A stretch of 64,000 nt of DNA from Ctenosaura bakeri (GCA_948474755.1 CAOLHI010000352.1:1-64000), one strand, 5' to 3'; counted from the first letter of the stretch, positions 46,716-58,578 are shown. Numbers and translations: made by a program. The notes: generated from the letters alone by a model not told the origin.

Positions 46716-47314
46716 TATACAGACAGGGACTCAAAAACAGAAGATTGCATGTCTGAAAATATCTAGCACAAGTGGTTGAGAATACTGAAGAACAGAATAA
46801 TAAATAAGATGAACAGAACCGGCCAGAACTTTACCAAGATATTGTTTTACCATTAATCCATAACTATGGGTACCTTAGTCTCAGGTCTTAGAATGGTTGG
46901 TATGCGTGAAACAATAGGACAGATGCACACTGAATGCAGTGAGATGCTAATATGCCTATGTGCAAAGCTACAGATTAAAAAGAAGCCCACAGATATACAT
47001 ACTTCTCAGTAACTGATCTAAATAGACAGTGTTTAATTGGGGGCAAATTGTGCAGTTAATAAATGCATAGTTTTACAAAGTAAATTGTATAGGCAGACTC
47101 CTGAGCAAGATCAGCATTGGTGCCTGGACATTAACACTCTGACCCTGTTATTATCCAGATTAGGGCCCTGAAGAATGCAGTTTGTATAACAAAAACCTTT
47201 TCCAGGGGAGTTAATAATCAATTTTCCACAATGTAGATTGCAATTGGGCTGATCCACACTACAGTAGGGTAGGTGCCAAACATTTAAGTCCCCCTATTTC
47301 TTCTGTTGAGATCC

Positions 47315-47495
47315 AGAGAGGTGTAGCGGTTTCAGTGTTGGACTATAAGTCTGGGGACCAGGGTTCAAATCCCCACTTGACAATGGAAACCCCCTGGGTG
47401 ACCTTGGGCAAGTCACATTCTCTCAACCTCAGAGGAAGGCAACGGCAAACCCCATCTGAATTAATCTTGCCAATAAAACCCTGTGAAAAGTTCAC
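47315..47495 (+). mobile_element. tRNA-derived SINE
   Basis: GAGAGGTGTAGCGGTTTCAG, GGACCAGGGTTCAAATCCCC (B-box region), CCTGGGTGACCTTGGGCAAG, CAACGGCAAACCCCATCTGA. The distal tail is lost after AAACCCTGTGAAAAG. Confidence 0.82.
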
Positions 47496-48035
47496 CCCAG
47501 GCTCAGTAGGTACCTCTCAACCTGGGCTTAAGATGGTCTGCTCCATTCAGCACAATGTTCTCTGCTCCACCAACCCTATATGTACAAGTGAGAGTGAAAC
47601 ATTCAAATACTACCACCTACAACCACTTAGCTTAAAGAACATAGGTCCGGCTGAGCAACTGTCAATCTTTGATGTGGGCTTTAACCTAATTTCACATTTG
47701 CTTTAGAGATGATCAGTGCATACTTTGTCAAGAGTGTGAATTTTAGCTCACCCTCCAGAGTCCACTAAGAAGGAAGGATGAGAGTAGAGAAACAAAAAGA
47801 AAACAACCCTGTCCATTTTTGTCTCTGTCCCCACCCACCACTCACATATTGCCCCTAACAAATTACTTTGTGGGAAAGTGTCCTTCACTGGAAAAAAAAT
47901 TCCAGTTCTTTGGGGAGATTGAGCTCATGTTGTTAATATTCCCAACTCACCTGGGAAAGCAATCATGTAATTTTCACCATTGCACTTCAAGCTGCCTGTA
48001 TTTTGATAATGTTTGGGTATTCCTTCTCCACATGT

Positions 48036-48241
48036 ATAGTGTGTCCTCTGTATATGCAGGGGTTTTGTCTCAGAAATCCCTGCATAAAACAAAGAACATA
48101 AAGTGTCAGATTCTGTTATAGTTAATGGGTATATGCCTACTGCGGTGCAGGCACTTGCTCTCAGCATCCATTGACTATAATGAGACATGATGCCTCACAC
48201 TCATGCGTGTGGAAGTCACAGCAAGGGAGGGCCCATTGTAC
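48036..48241 (+). mobile_element. Possible Tigger-like MITE, degraded
   Basis: TGTGTCCTCTGTATATGCAG, GGGTTTTGTCTCAGAAATCC on the left and GGGAGGGCCCATTGTA on the right are loosely inverse to each other. Weak call. Confidence 0.3.
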
Positions 48242-48249
48242 ATGTAGGG

Positions 48250-49750
48250 ATGGCAGAGCAGCAAGGATGAATGAGGTGAACATGGAGGAGCTATGTGTTG
48301 CTTCCCTCAACACACTGAGCCAGTCTGGAAATTTATCATATAATTCAACCAATCCACCATTCTATCCACTTTGGCCTAAATCTAATTGTTGCTCTCAATT
48401 AGAGGAGACGATTCTATCAACGGAGCATATATGAATGTTGACTTCTCAGTGATTCCATGGGATGTCCTGGAGCCGAGACTAGCAATTGGATGCAGACCTT
48501 TGTCTCTCTTTGTTCATTCCATTTTGTCTTCATTAACTGTAATACACAGAACACGATGTAATATAGTGTATAACACTGAATTTTAATACAATCGTAATAT
48601 AGCAAAAATCACGTTTTCTCAGCCTCAGTCAGTTTGATGTGTATTCTCCCACAGTCACATTCAGGTGTGTAATTCCAGCTACTCAAATATATAATTAGGA
48701 TAATAAGGACCACCTCAATGAAAATCCATATAAACAGTAATTTAGGATAAGAAATCTGCAGTAATTTTCAAGGTTATTCCATCCATCTCCTAAGTCTGTT
48801 TTGACCTTGCCAGAATGCCTTCTACTATGTTTAAATACTCATTTCCAAAATGCTTCAAAGAGTAAAATTAATGTTTTATATCTGTGGATTACAGAGAGCT
48901 ATATAGCTATTGTGGGGTATTTTTACACTGAACCATTCAAACATGGTAAATAGTCGAAGTATGTAATAATTAAAGAAGATTAACAGACTTAGCATTTAAA
49001 GACAAAACCAAACCCTCCCACTCAAATTCAATCAGAAAGTGAAGCATGTTCACTAATATCTGTGACCGAACTCAATGGGATTTATAAAGATTTAACTGTT
49101 CTTTATTCTTCACATAGATAATTAGCTTTGACTATACTGATGCCGAATGTATACAAGATTAAATACAAAGTAGCTATGTGACCAAGTTCTTATGAATTCA
49201 TTTATAAAAGAAATCTGTGATCTTATCATAGTTTTAGTAAAACATTTGGGTCTGTGTTAAAAGACCACTATTAATATGTATAAAGGTGATGGTTGCATGT
49301 GTAAGGGTAAAAGCCTAACTTATTCAATGTAAGTGTTTCTTGTAAAGGTATCAGAATGTTGTGGTAATTTCCTGCCATCAAAACATCAATTTACAGGACC
49401 AGATACAGGAAAAGCAATAAATGTACAGAGGTTTAAGTTTATGGTAGTACAAAATAAAAGATGAGAAAAAAGAGAAAATAAAAGACAAGAACAGAACGAA
49501 AAGTGTCACAGACTTAAGGAAGTTCATGGAAGGATTGCTGGGAGCTGCAGTCCAGAAATGTATAAAAGTTCCTATTCTATACATTGCTTGTCTCCTGTTT
49601 ACACTTTGCAACTGGGGTTTAAATTACAGATGTACTTCACTTAAGAAAGCCTCTGACAAAGAAGCTCCTTTTTACAAAGTCTGTTTATGTTTACCAGCTT
49701 CCCTTTCCTCCCTGTCTTCTTTTAGCTGGAAATTTTTTAGTGGCATCAGG
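48250..49750. other. Intergenic, nothing recognised
   Basis: AT-rich, with a short GGATTGCTGGGAGCTGCAGT piece at about 49530 that resembles a common hAT-like fragment. No genes. Confidence 0.4.
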
Positions 49751-49755
49751 TGATA

Positions 49756-49970
49756 GGAGGCTGGTGCTTGTGGTCTACAATAAACAATGCAATTATGTAA
49801 GTTCGATCCTACCCGGCTCCAAGGTTGACTCAGCCTTCCATCCTTTCGCAGGTCGTTAAAATGAGTACCCAGTTTGTTGGGGGCATGTATAGAAATGTTT
49901 CGAAATACATGCTATTTGTAAGTTATTCGCCGCCTCAATCCATATAGAGAGGCGGGATACAAATAAATAA

Positions 49971-49971
<1 letters not shown>
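49756..49971 (+). mobile_element. Sauria-type SINE with alternative tail, copy 2
   Basis: GTAAGTTCGATCCTACCCGG, CTCCAAGGTTGACTCAGCCT, AAAATGAGTACCCAGTTTGT. Then the unusual tail GGGGGCATGTATAGAAATGT, CGCCGCCTCAATCCATATAG, AGAGGCGGGATACAAATAAA. Closely matches the minus-strand copy at 12403-12601. The head is decayed or missing. Confidence 0.8.
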
Positions 49972-50023
<52 letters not shown>

Positions 50024-50029
50024 TAATAA
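49972..50029 (+). repeat. (AAT)n microsatellite at SINE 3' end
   Basis: About 18 AAT units directly after the SINE terminus. Confidence 0.92.
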
Positions 50030-50187
50030 GCTTGAGCTGGGAAACAGTGCTCTAGCTGTTGAACAACTACTGCTCCAGAATCACTTACTAAGAATGTGTG
50101 AACAGCAAAACAGAGAGAAAGCGGGAGAGCACATATGCCTGCCCCAGCAGCTTCCTCCAGAACGTTACAAAAGCATAGATCTATAAG

Positions 50188-50389
50188 GGCATTTCCACAC
50201 TACACTGTTATAGTTCCATTATTCCATTTTCAACATCCTATGGAATCCTGGGATTTGCAGTGTAGGGAGGGGCATTTAGAATTCCCAGCCAGAGAGCTCT
50301 TGGGCCTCAGTAAACTACAAACCCCAGAATTCCACAGGATGTTGAAAGTAGAATAATAGCACTATAACAGTGGAGTGCGGAAATGCCCG
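50188..50389. mobile_element. Palindromic hAT-like MITE, long version
   Basis: Ends GGGCATTTCCACACTACACT and AACAGTGGAGTGCGGAAATG plus CCC. It contains the central segment CCAGCCAGAGAGCTCTTGGG that shorter hairpin copies lack, and both AATCCTGGGATTTGCAG and its inverse. Confidence 0.88.
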
Positions 50390-50814
50390 AAGTCTGGCTG
50401 CCAAAGTGGAAATCATAAGAAATGTTGAGGCTGGGTGGAGGGATAAAATCACTGCATGCAGATGCATTTATTGTTCATTCTGAATAAAAAAATTGCTGAA
50501 ATATATTGAAGTGTTCTTCTTTTTAGAGATGTAGGAACCCTTCCCTATTCTTTTCATGATACTTCTACTTCTGGTGCCAAATTTTTCATTAAAGACATAA
50601 TGCTCAGGAACATATCTACTTTTTTAACTGAGATGTACCTGTACCAACTTTTTAAAAAAATAATGAAAATAAAGATAAGTTATCATTTTTTCTAAAAGAG
50701 AGGTTATTTACATCTTGTACTGTGGTGTATCTATGTAAATGAGTCTCACAAAATTCTCTTTCTATATGTGCATTTCACAGACAGCTCCTGCCCACCCCAA
50801 TCATAAACATATAG

Positions 50815-51014
50815 TGTTGTTGTTGTTGTTGCTTCTGTTGTGTGCCCTCAAGTCATTTCCAACTTATGGTGACCCTAAGACAAACCTATCATGAGGTTTC
50901 CTGAGGCAGAAAGTGTGCCATGCCCAAGATGGATTTCCATGGCCAAGCAGCAAATCAAACCCTGATCTCCAGGGTCATTGTCCAACATCAAACCATTACA
51001 CCATGCTAGCTTTC
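50815..51014 (-). mobile_element. tRNA-derived SINE
   Basis: (GTT)n then GTGTGCCCTCAAGTCATTTC, CAACTTATGGTGACCCTAAG, CCCTGATCTCCAGGGTCATT, AACCATTACACCATGCTAGC on the plus strand. Confidence 0.88.
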
Positions 51015-51019
51015 ATGTA

Positions 51020-51780
51020 TACAGCGAACACCTTAATTAATATCCAGTATATGAATTTATTTCCCATAGTTATTGCCATTGTGTACAGCAGGGGGAGCCA
51101 AAGGCAAAAAAATCTAAGCCATACTCTGTTTATTTGCGGTGTTCCTCTTGTACCTTGTTTGGTATGGGGTGGAATAAAATTATGGAAAGAATATCTTCTT
51201 TAATTTTTTTAAATGCTTTTTTCTAGAAAATACAGTAAGCTGAAACAAAATCAGTTGTATTGGTAGTTAAAGGATTTTTGTGGGTTGGATAATAACAGAA
51301 TGAACTGTATCTCTCATTTCTTCATTACCAGAGTTGGCAATCAAGGTGTCCCATGATATGCAAACCAGGGGACTATGTTATCACAGTAAAGTCATAATTG
51401 TGAAGAGGTAACAAATGTTGGTGGCCTTTTGAACACATTATTGAAAGTTCAAAAATGTTATCTTGTCCTTCTCCAGTAAACACATGGACTTATTAAGTCA
51501 AAACAAACAAACAATGTTAAATCCATATAGAAATGCAAAAAGCTGAAGGATTCAATCATTCGGGGACATTGAGATTACTTCTTAATGAGAGGGCCACACT
51601 CTCTGTGACAGGGGAAATATGGAATTAGTTCTTATTGGATCAGCTCTGTTCTTGGAATAACACATGGTAGTAATGGCAAGACATAATTCTCACAAAGTTC
51701 CTCTGATGACTTGGATCCACCCTCTCCGCTATGAAGCAATGTCACAACTTGCATGGGTGAGGCTACTGCCTATAACTGTT
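51020..51780. other. Intergenic, nothing recognised
   Basis: AT-rich unique-looking sequence without coding or repeat signal. Confidence 0.4.
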
Positions 51781-51784
51781 TATT

Positions 51785-51995
51785 AAAATTTATCTCATTG
51801 ATATATTTATATCCTGCCCTATATCCCAAAATCCTGGCAGCGTCCAGGTTAAATCAATATAAGTAGGTTGGTTTTTTTTAAGTAAAACAATAAAAACAAT
51901 TTAAATAGACTAAAAATATATTAAAACAAGTTGACAAATTACAAGCAGGTAAAGAAGGTTTAAACAATTTAAAACTATGTGCATGAAGATGCTGA
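51785..51995 (-). mobile_element. LINE 3' terminus (L2-type), decayed
   Basis: TATATTTATATCCTGCCCTA, then AATCCTGGCAGCGTCCAGG and A-rich sequence: the reverse of a GGGATATAAATA-type LINE end. Confidence 0.5.
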
Positions 51996-52234
51996 AGTAT
52001 GGTTTCTTGGGAACTTTCCTTTAAGGCAGTTCAGAATTTTCAAGAGACACAGAATATCAGAACTTCCATTTGAACAAATACAGACTGTGATTATCATATT
52101 GTACCAGTTTTAAAAAGATACTCGTTCTCTGTTAACTTCCAGGACCATTTTAAAGTGCTAATTCTTTATTTAAAGCCTTTCATAGCCTATGCCCTCCAAA
52201 TGTCGCAGTTTGTCAGAGACAGACCCTATTTATC

Positions 52235-52370
52235 CTCTGTCATCCCACTTTTTCAATTGCTTCTAAAAAGTCTCAGTTTCTTTCTGCTCTTCTCACTTTT
52301 CCCCTTTGTCCTCAGCTTATTATTATTGCTGCAAGCTAAGTTCAGACTGCAAAAGTAGTTAGTTCTCAGT
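52235..52370 (-). repeat. Unclassified dispersed repeat, copy 2
   Basis: The reverse complement carries AACTACTTTTGCAGTCTGAA, AAGCTGAGGACAAAGGGG, TTAGAAGCAATTGAAAAAGT, GGGATGACAGAGGA, matching 45715-45850 in order. Confidence 0.7.
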
Positions 52371-52449
52371 TTACTCATCAGGGAGGTAAGGGAGAGGAGG
52401 AGTCACAGTAGGCTGAGGCAAAAGCAAACTGCTGCAGCCTGTCATACTT

Positions 52450-53530
52450 TTGTGTGTTCTTCCATATTAATAACTTGACCAGCTTTGATGTCTTGACCAA
52501 CTTTGACATTGCTTAGCCATATGTGTCTCAGCTTTCATCTGTGAAATGTTAAAGGGTATGATAACCTATATTTTACATAACTCAAGAAGCACCTCTCCTT
52601 GGAACTGAAGGGCTTGTTTCATGCATTTGCCTGTACTGAGTTTAAAACTATGGGGATGATAAGCAGGGATATTATGGTTGTAGCATCCAGCCTTGGGAGC
52701 TCACTACTCCTTTTCCCCTTCACGAAACTCAGCTTTAAATTTGAGCACTTTGGCCTTTGAAGATTTGTCTTGATGCAAAAACTGTTCAGCAGAATTAAAA
52801 AATTCTATTTACTGGCTACTTTGGATGTATGACAGCTCTGGTTTTGTACAGCTGTTACTTATTTTCCCTCTCCAAGAAAGACAGATTTCAAAAAGAAAAA
52901 AAAATACCCACCAAAAATTCATTTTCTTGGGCATTCCTATCCAACTGCCTCACCTGAGCTCATGAACAAATGAACACATTTAGACTTTTGGAAAAGCTTG
53001 CATTACTTAGACTTTAAATAGAGGTTTGTTTTTTAAATTTTCTCAAAGTCTAAATGTCACGCTGCTTTCTTTTTTAAAAAATATGATCCAACCTTTGTTT
53101 TGTTGCACACCATAGTAAACTGGGTAAATTTGAACATTTTATTTTATTCTAGTTTTCCAACTGAATAAAACTGAATATCCTTACATCAGCCAGTCTTGTG
53201 GATGGGTTTGATGTTTGTTCAACTCTGAAATCAATACATAGCTAGGTGAGAGAAAAGATATAATAACTGACAGTTCAGATAAGGGTGTTTTAAGGTGTGT
53301 ACATTTTTTAAAAAGTGAAAGAAGAGCAGAGTTAAAGAAATAAATAGTAACTGAAACTTAGGAATGTTGCTATCCAGGAAGATGAACATGTATTGGACTA
53401 TTGACAAAATTAGATTTCCACCTTTAAGTGAGTAAAAGATATGACATTGCCTTAAAAGTTATCTATTTTCAAAGGTCACTTAAAAGAATGAAAATAAGTC
53501 AAAACCACCCATGAATTACAAAGCAGAATA
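52450..53530. other. Intergenic, nothing recognised
   Basis: AT-rich with several poly-A/T runs. No supportable feature. Confidence 0.4.
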
Positions 53531-53534
53531 GATC

Positions 53535-53975
53535 AAGATTATTTCCCTTGACCTATTAAGGGAAATAATAGTACCACTCTGTTCTGCTTCATTCAGACCT
53601 CCCCTGGAGTACTGTGACCAGTTCTGGGCACCAAAGATATTGACAAACTGGGATGTATCCAAGGGAGGGAACATCAGTGGTAAAAGGTCTGGAAACCACG
53701 TCATATAAGGAATGGCTACGGGACTTGGTTATCTTCAGCCTCGAGAAGAGAAAACTGATAGGTGATCCAATTGCCATCTTTAAATATCTGAAGAGCTGAC
53801 GAAACAATATGTGGAATTTGCTGATAGTAAGCATAGTTCTGTAGTGGCATATATTATTTTTAAACACAGGTTGGATTCTATCCTTCAGGGACACTTTAGC
53901 TGTGGATTCCTGCACTGCTAGGTGGCTGGAACTAGATGGTCATTGGAGTTCCTTCCAACTCTATAGTTCTGTGAT
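53535..53975 (+). mobile_element. CR1-like LINE 3' end
   Basis: CTGGAGTACTGTGACCAGTT, CTGGGCACCAAAGATATTGA, AAGGTCTGGAAACC, AGCCTCGAGAAGAGAAAACT, GATCCAATTGCCATCTTTAA. Ends with GGAGTTCCTTCCAACTCTAT, AGTTCTGTGAT, a typical CR1-like terminus. Frameshifted and truncated; not active. Confidence 0.65.
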
Positions 53976-53977
53976 AA

Positions 53978-53980
<3 letters not shown>

Positions 53981-54008
<28 letters not shown>

Positions 54009-54204
54009 TTGTTGTTGCATGCTTTCAAGTCATTTCTGACATATGATGACCCTAAGGCAAACCTATTACAGGATTTTCTGGGCTGACAGTGTGTGATGTG
54101 TCCAAAGTCACCCCGTGTTGGTTTCCATGGCTGGGGAGGGAACTGAACTCTGGTCTCTGTGGTTGTAGTCCAGGGCTCAAACCACTACACCACACTGGTT
54201 GTCT
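53981..54204 (-). mobile_element. tRNA-derived SINE
   Basis: (GTT/GCT)n then GCATGCTTTCAAGTCATTTC, ATGATGACCCTAAGGCAAAC, GGTCTCTGTGGTTGTAGTCC, AACCACTACACCACACTGGT. Inserted just after the CR1-like end. Confidence 0.88.
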
Positions 54205-54229
54205 GATAAATTATTAGTTCATTTTTATT

Positions 54230-55680
54230 AAAGTAAGAGAGGGAAATCTAGGCCCAGAGAACTCTCCATGGCAAGACCTGCCCCTACCCTAGAGGCAGTT
54301 GTGAAGGGAATTGAATCTCATCCCTTAATCACATCTCAGCTTCATGCTGCTCACCTTTCCCTACACAAGAAAGAGGAGCACAGTTCCTCCAGTCCACCAT
54401 CTGCAAGAGCTGACTGACATACTTCTTTGCTCCTCTTTCTCATTCACTATGCCAGAAAATGGGTGACAGTGACTGAAACACTCAAAAGTTGTAATGCACT
54501 TTCACTAATGAAGAGTTGGACAATGGGCTAACAAGAAATTTACCCTTGTTCAGCACCAATGTGATATAGTGACGGTGTATGGAACATAGTTTGGGAAGAT
54601 GTGGCAATAAACTACAGGTTACCTGAGAAATCATAGGATAAACTTGATAAAGCCAGCTTCATTCACTCTTCATTCCTCACCTGTAAAGAGGGCATTCTCA
54701 TGCCCCTGCCCCAGGACACAGACAGGACTCTTCCAAACAGCCACACTCTAGAGACATGAAGGGGACAGTACTTACACCAGCCAGTGCAGGTGGAAAAGGA
54801 GAGCCCAGGCTTCTGGCACTGTTTATGTAGAAAGAGCTTGTTAATTAGGCCACCTCTGGGTAGGACGCTGAGACTATATAACCAGAGACCAGGAGGGCTG
54901 AAAGTTGCTGGAGCCTACTGATTCCATTGGTGGTGACTTGCCTTGCTGATTCTTGCATATCTTGGACCTTTGCCTGGACTACAGATACTGCTCTTAGACA
55001 TTTTGTCCCTAGACTCTTGATAAATTTGGACTTGGTTGCTCAAAGCTTGCTACAAACCTGGACTAGCTAGAAAACAAACAGTGTTGCTAGCTTCTGCTAT
55101 CAGCTTGCTTATACAGCTGAGAAGCCTTGGCAGGCTGGCAGCACAGAACAGGCATACCCACATTCAATGAAGAAAATATATCTGAAGCCCTATGGATAGA
55201 GAAGTCTAAATGTAGAAAGAATAATTTGTAAAGAATGTAAGCATTCCTCTATTTCAGAAAATTCTCAAAATATTGGTGTATGATAGAGTAAAACATAAAA
55301 AATAGAAATGGAATTTGGTTTTAACTTTCTGTCATATATGGTTGCTTCAGATTTTTACATGAATGACTGGCAATTCATTGAAGCTGTCTTTTTAAAATCT
55401 TTGTTTCCTAAAAGAGGATGCTCACATTTATTCCCCTACAATGTATGACAGAGTGTTTCTAGAGAGAGTACTTCTGATGCTCCCAAATAAATGCTTTGTG
55501 CAGATATTCCATCTTCTTTCTTTAACAGATTTTTCTGGTAGAACAAAAGGCAGAAGAAATGAAGAGAAATCATGAGAGGATTTAAAGCTGAAGTTAGCAT
55601 TGTCCTGATCCACCTGCTAACAAACTTCAATAAATGGGGCATTCCAGGGCCACAGTAAAAGTACATTCTGAAAGTGATCT
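54230..55680. other. Intergenic, unclassified
   Basis: 54755-55150 is GC-richer with an ACTATATAACC box near 54875 and CTTGGACCTTTGCCTGGACT-like wording. It may be an old LTR, but no paired ends are visible. The rest is plain. Confidence 0.3.
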
Positions 55681-55802
55681 CAAGGATAGGGAAACTGGCC
55701 TATCAAATGCTCCTCAACTACAGTTTACAGTATCTGTGACCCTTGGCCATCTAGCTGGGGCTATTGCATTTAGAATCTGAGAGCATGTGGAAGGCCAATA
55801 AA

Positions 55803-55922
55803 CTAGAATGCTTTTGCTGAGAATTCTAAACCCTAAACTCCAGATGCCAAGATTCCATAGGATGTTGCCATTGCAGTTCAAGTGGAATCAAAACACTATA
55901 ATCATGCAGTGTGAAAAGGTTC
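55803..55922. mobile_element. Palindromic hAT-like MITE, right part, old
   Basis: GCTGAGAATTCTAAACCCTA, GATTCCATAGGATGTTGCCA, TCAAGTGGAATCAAAACACT, CATGCAGTGTGAAAAGG. Confidence 0.65.
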
Positions 55923-56135
55923 CTAGCCTCATCTAATTTTTGAGGTTAAGCAGGAACTGGCCTGGTTAACATCTGGATAGATGACCACTAGGTTAATATC
56001 AGGGATTTCCAAGCACGACTAGGAAAAGTCCTGTCTAAAACCCTGGAGACCCTCTGCTATACAGACTCAACTGGATTGGGCTGGATGGACCAGTGGTCTG
56101 GCTTGGTATTAAGGCAAGTTCCTACGTTCCTACAT
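55919..56135 (+). mobile_element. 5S-derived SINE, variant tail
   Basis: A decayed 5S-like head (GAGGTTAAGCAGGAACTGGC, CTGGTTAACATCTGGATAGA) joined to a body ending GGATGGACCAGTGGTCTGGC, TTGGTATTAAGGCAAGTTCC, TACGTTCCTAC. The tail differs from the one at 46507-46715. Confidence 0.65.
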
Positions 56136-56579
56136 TGGTGGTTTTTTTGCAGCCTAAATTTTACTGGTGCCTCCAAGACAATCAAAGCATGGACATTCAA
56201 CAGCGGGTGAGCATGAATATTAACAGGCCATCTAAGGTCACTGAAAAGATATGCAGTTCTTCTGATTAGCTGCCTAATCCTCCTGAACTACAGTTAAGAA
56301 TGCCTTTGCTTCACGCACCATGAAGCTGGCTCAACAGACTTTATCTTGTTGTTTCAATAGATTTGGGAACAGGTCACATTGCTGGTTTTGCAGCTGTCAA
56401 GACAAAGAAAGAGTGTCTGAGAACCTTCAGAACTTTCACAGGAAGGGGTGACACTTAGGTCCAAAGCCTAACCATTGTTATAAGACTAGGAGTCTGTCCC
56501 CATCACATGCAAAGTGGCAGGGAGAAGAAGAAGCATAAATGTAGGTCCTTACTTTCCCCCTTCCTGTGAGGAAGAAAGA

Positions 56580-56695
56580 GCTCTTCTAGTGCCTCACCAA
56601 ACTACAAACCCCAGGACCCCTTAGGATGCAGCCATGGCAGCTGAAGTGGAATCATAGCACTATAATTATGTACTGTGAAAGGGCTCCTGATTTCA
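56580..56695. mobile_element. Palindromic hAT-like MITE, right half
   Basis: AACTACAAACCCCAGGACCC, GATGCAGCCATGGCAGCTGA, AGTGGAATCATAGCACTATA, GTACTGTGAAAGGGC. Confidence 0.7.
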
Positions 56696-57444
56696 CTAGA
56701 GAAGCAGTCTCGTGCTTATCTAGTGAAGTCTTGTGTGCTGTGACTGTTCTTAGAGAATGTCTATATTCCTGTCAGATGACAACATAGACACAACAACCAC
56801 CTCCATAGTTTGGGAAGGAGAACAAACATTTCCAAGCAGAGCTCTGTTGATAAAAGGCACTTTTGTTTATCGAAGTAGTTAAGCAACTGTACATATACAA
56901 ACAACTAAAGGGAATCAGGCCGGAGATGAGTTACTATGGTTACTTTTTGTGGTCTTTCAGTGGAGCCTTGGACTTCAGGTGAGGGGAAAATTAAATTCAA
57001 GTTGCTTAATTACTGAATTCTTGACATTCTCCTTGTTTTCCTGCTCTCTTGATTAATAGAATGCGGAGTTTCACAACTTACTTGCATCTTCTTTTGTGAG
57101 GAAGAAAGGTACACAAGTGTGGAGCAAACTGTCTTGAAATCTAACTGACATTTCAAAACCCCTTTTTTATAGCCCTGTTTAATCTTATCAGTAGCATTTC
57201 AGAGCAACAAAATAATCTCTCTTCCAAACAACAACCAAATCTTGTCCCTGTGATGCAATCTCCAACCTTCATCCAACAACTCACAATGCCTTGGGTCCTA
57301 ACTTCCTTTTCCCAGTGCAGCAGCCTCTGAAAAGATGATCATAAGACATCTTCCAGAATGGCATGGGATGTGACACAAAGGGCTGCAGTAAGAGCAGGGA
57401 ATCAGATATAAATTAGGGAACCACTCTTAAGGAAACAGAATCAT

Positions 57445-57530
57445 TACCATTACTATTATTATTACCTTTACTTATACCCCACCTTTTCCCCTCAATAGGG
57501 CTTACAGATTAAAATCATTGCAATAAAATG
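57445..57530 (-). mobile_element. LINE 3' terminus (L2-type)
   Basis: TTTACTTATACCCCACCTTT, TCCCCTCAATAGGGCTTACA: the reverse of a GGGGTATAAGTAAA-type end with an adjoining ATT-rich run. Confidence 0.55.
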
Positions 57531-58208
57531 ATTCTATTTGCACTCAAACAATTTGTATTGAATACAGTAGTACAATAAGAGCAGTTTATACTCCGGACTG
57601 ACATGTCTCACTCCACTCTAGATGGTTATCCTTCCTTCCTTCCCTCCCTTCCTAATGTAGTAGGCCAGCTCTGCTGTATTTGGAGGCCCTCCTTCTCAGT
57701 TTGCTGATTGGACTTCTGCCCCAAAGTGCCCCCTGCATGGATGAAAAATTACAACATCTTGTGAACCTAATAGCTTGTATCTCGGTTATCTGGAAGACAG
57801 TATTCTTCCATACAAAACCTGCTGAGATTTGAGATCTTCAGGGATCTCAATGACTTTTTTCCAACTTCATCACCTTCAGAGGGACATTTGGTAGAATATG
57901 AGGACCTACTCAGTGGCTGCAGCCAAATTGCAATTGCCAGGGGAAACTAGTTGCCTCCCCCCACCCCACCTGGTAGCCTGTCCTGTTAGCAGGTCCCTTT
58001 AATTCATGTCAGCTTTTGGCAATTGACTAGTTATTGGGAGATGGCTTTTCATGGTTGGGTGCTCTGCTTTTTCTTAACTGCCATGCTTTTAATGGTGTTT
58101 TAATAACATAATTTGTTGAATTGTGTTTTTATGTAACTTTTGTTATACTAAACATAACTGTATCTTTCAATGTAAGACAATCATATCAATAAACAACTTA
58201 AACATATC

Positions 58209-58402
58209 TTGTTGTTGTGTGCCTTCAAGACATTTTTGACTTCTGGAGATGCTAAGGCAAACCTATCATGGAATTTTCTTGGCAAGATTTGTTCAGAGGG
58301 AAGTTGCCCAAGGTTACCCAGTGGGTTTCCATGGCTGAGTGGGATTTGAACCCTGGCCTCCAGAATCATAGTCTGATGCTGAAATCACTGTACCACACTG
58401 GC
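58209..58402 (-). mobile_element. tRNA-derived SINE, 5' end split by a MITE
   Basis: GTGTGCCTTCAAGACATTTT, TTGGCAAGATTTGTTCAGAG, CCTCCAGAATCATAGTCTGA, TGTACCACACTGGC. The final bases of the SINE (CTCTC side) continue after the hAT-like insertion at 58403-58578. Confidence 0.88.
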
Positions 58403-58578
58403 CATTTCCGCACGAGACTGTTATAGTGCTATGATTCCACTTTCAACATCCTATGGAATCCTGGGGTTTGCAGTTTCGGGAGGGGCCAGCCAGCCCCTCC
58501 CAAAACTGCAAACCCCAGGATTCCATAGGATGTTGAAAGTGGAATCATAGCGCTATAACAGTCTTGTGCGGAAATGGC
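58403..58578. mobile_element. Palindromic hAT-like MITE, hairpin copy inside a SINE
   Basis: Starts CATTTCCGCACGAGACTGTT and ends AACAGTCTTGTGCGGAAATG plus GC. Exact flanking CACTGGC at 58396-58402 and 58579-58585. Arms of about 80 bp differ at three places, each a CpG on one side and TpG/CpA on the other. Confidence 0.9.

Noticed and set aside
57600..58200. L2-type 3' UTR on the plus strand
   Set aside because: T-rich wording such as ATGCTTTTAATGGTGTTTTA is suggestive, but there is no terminal motif or coding remnant, so I did not call it.
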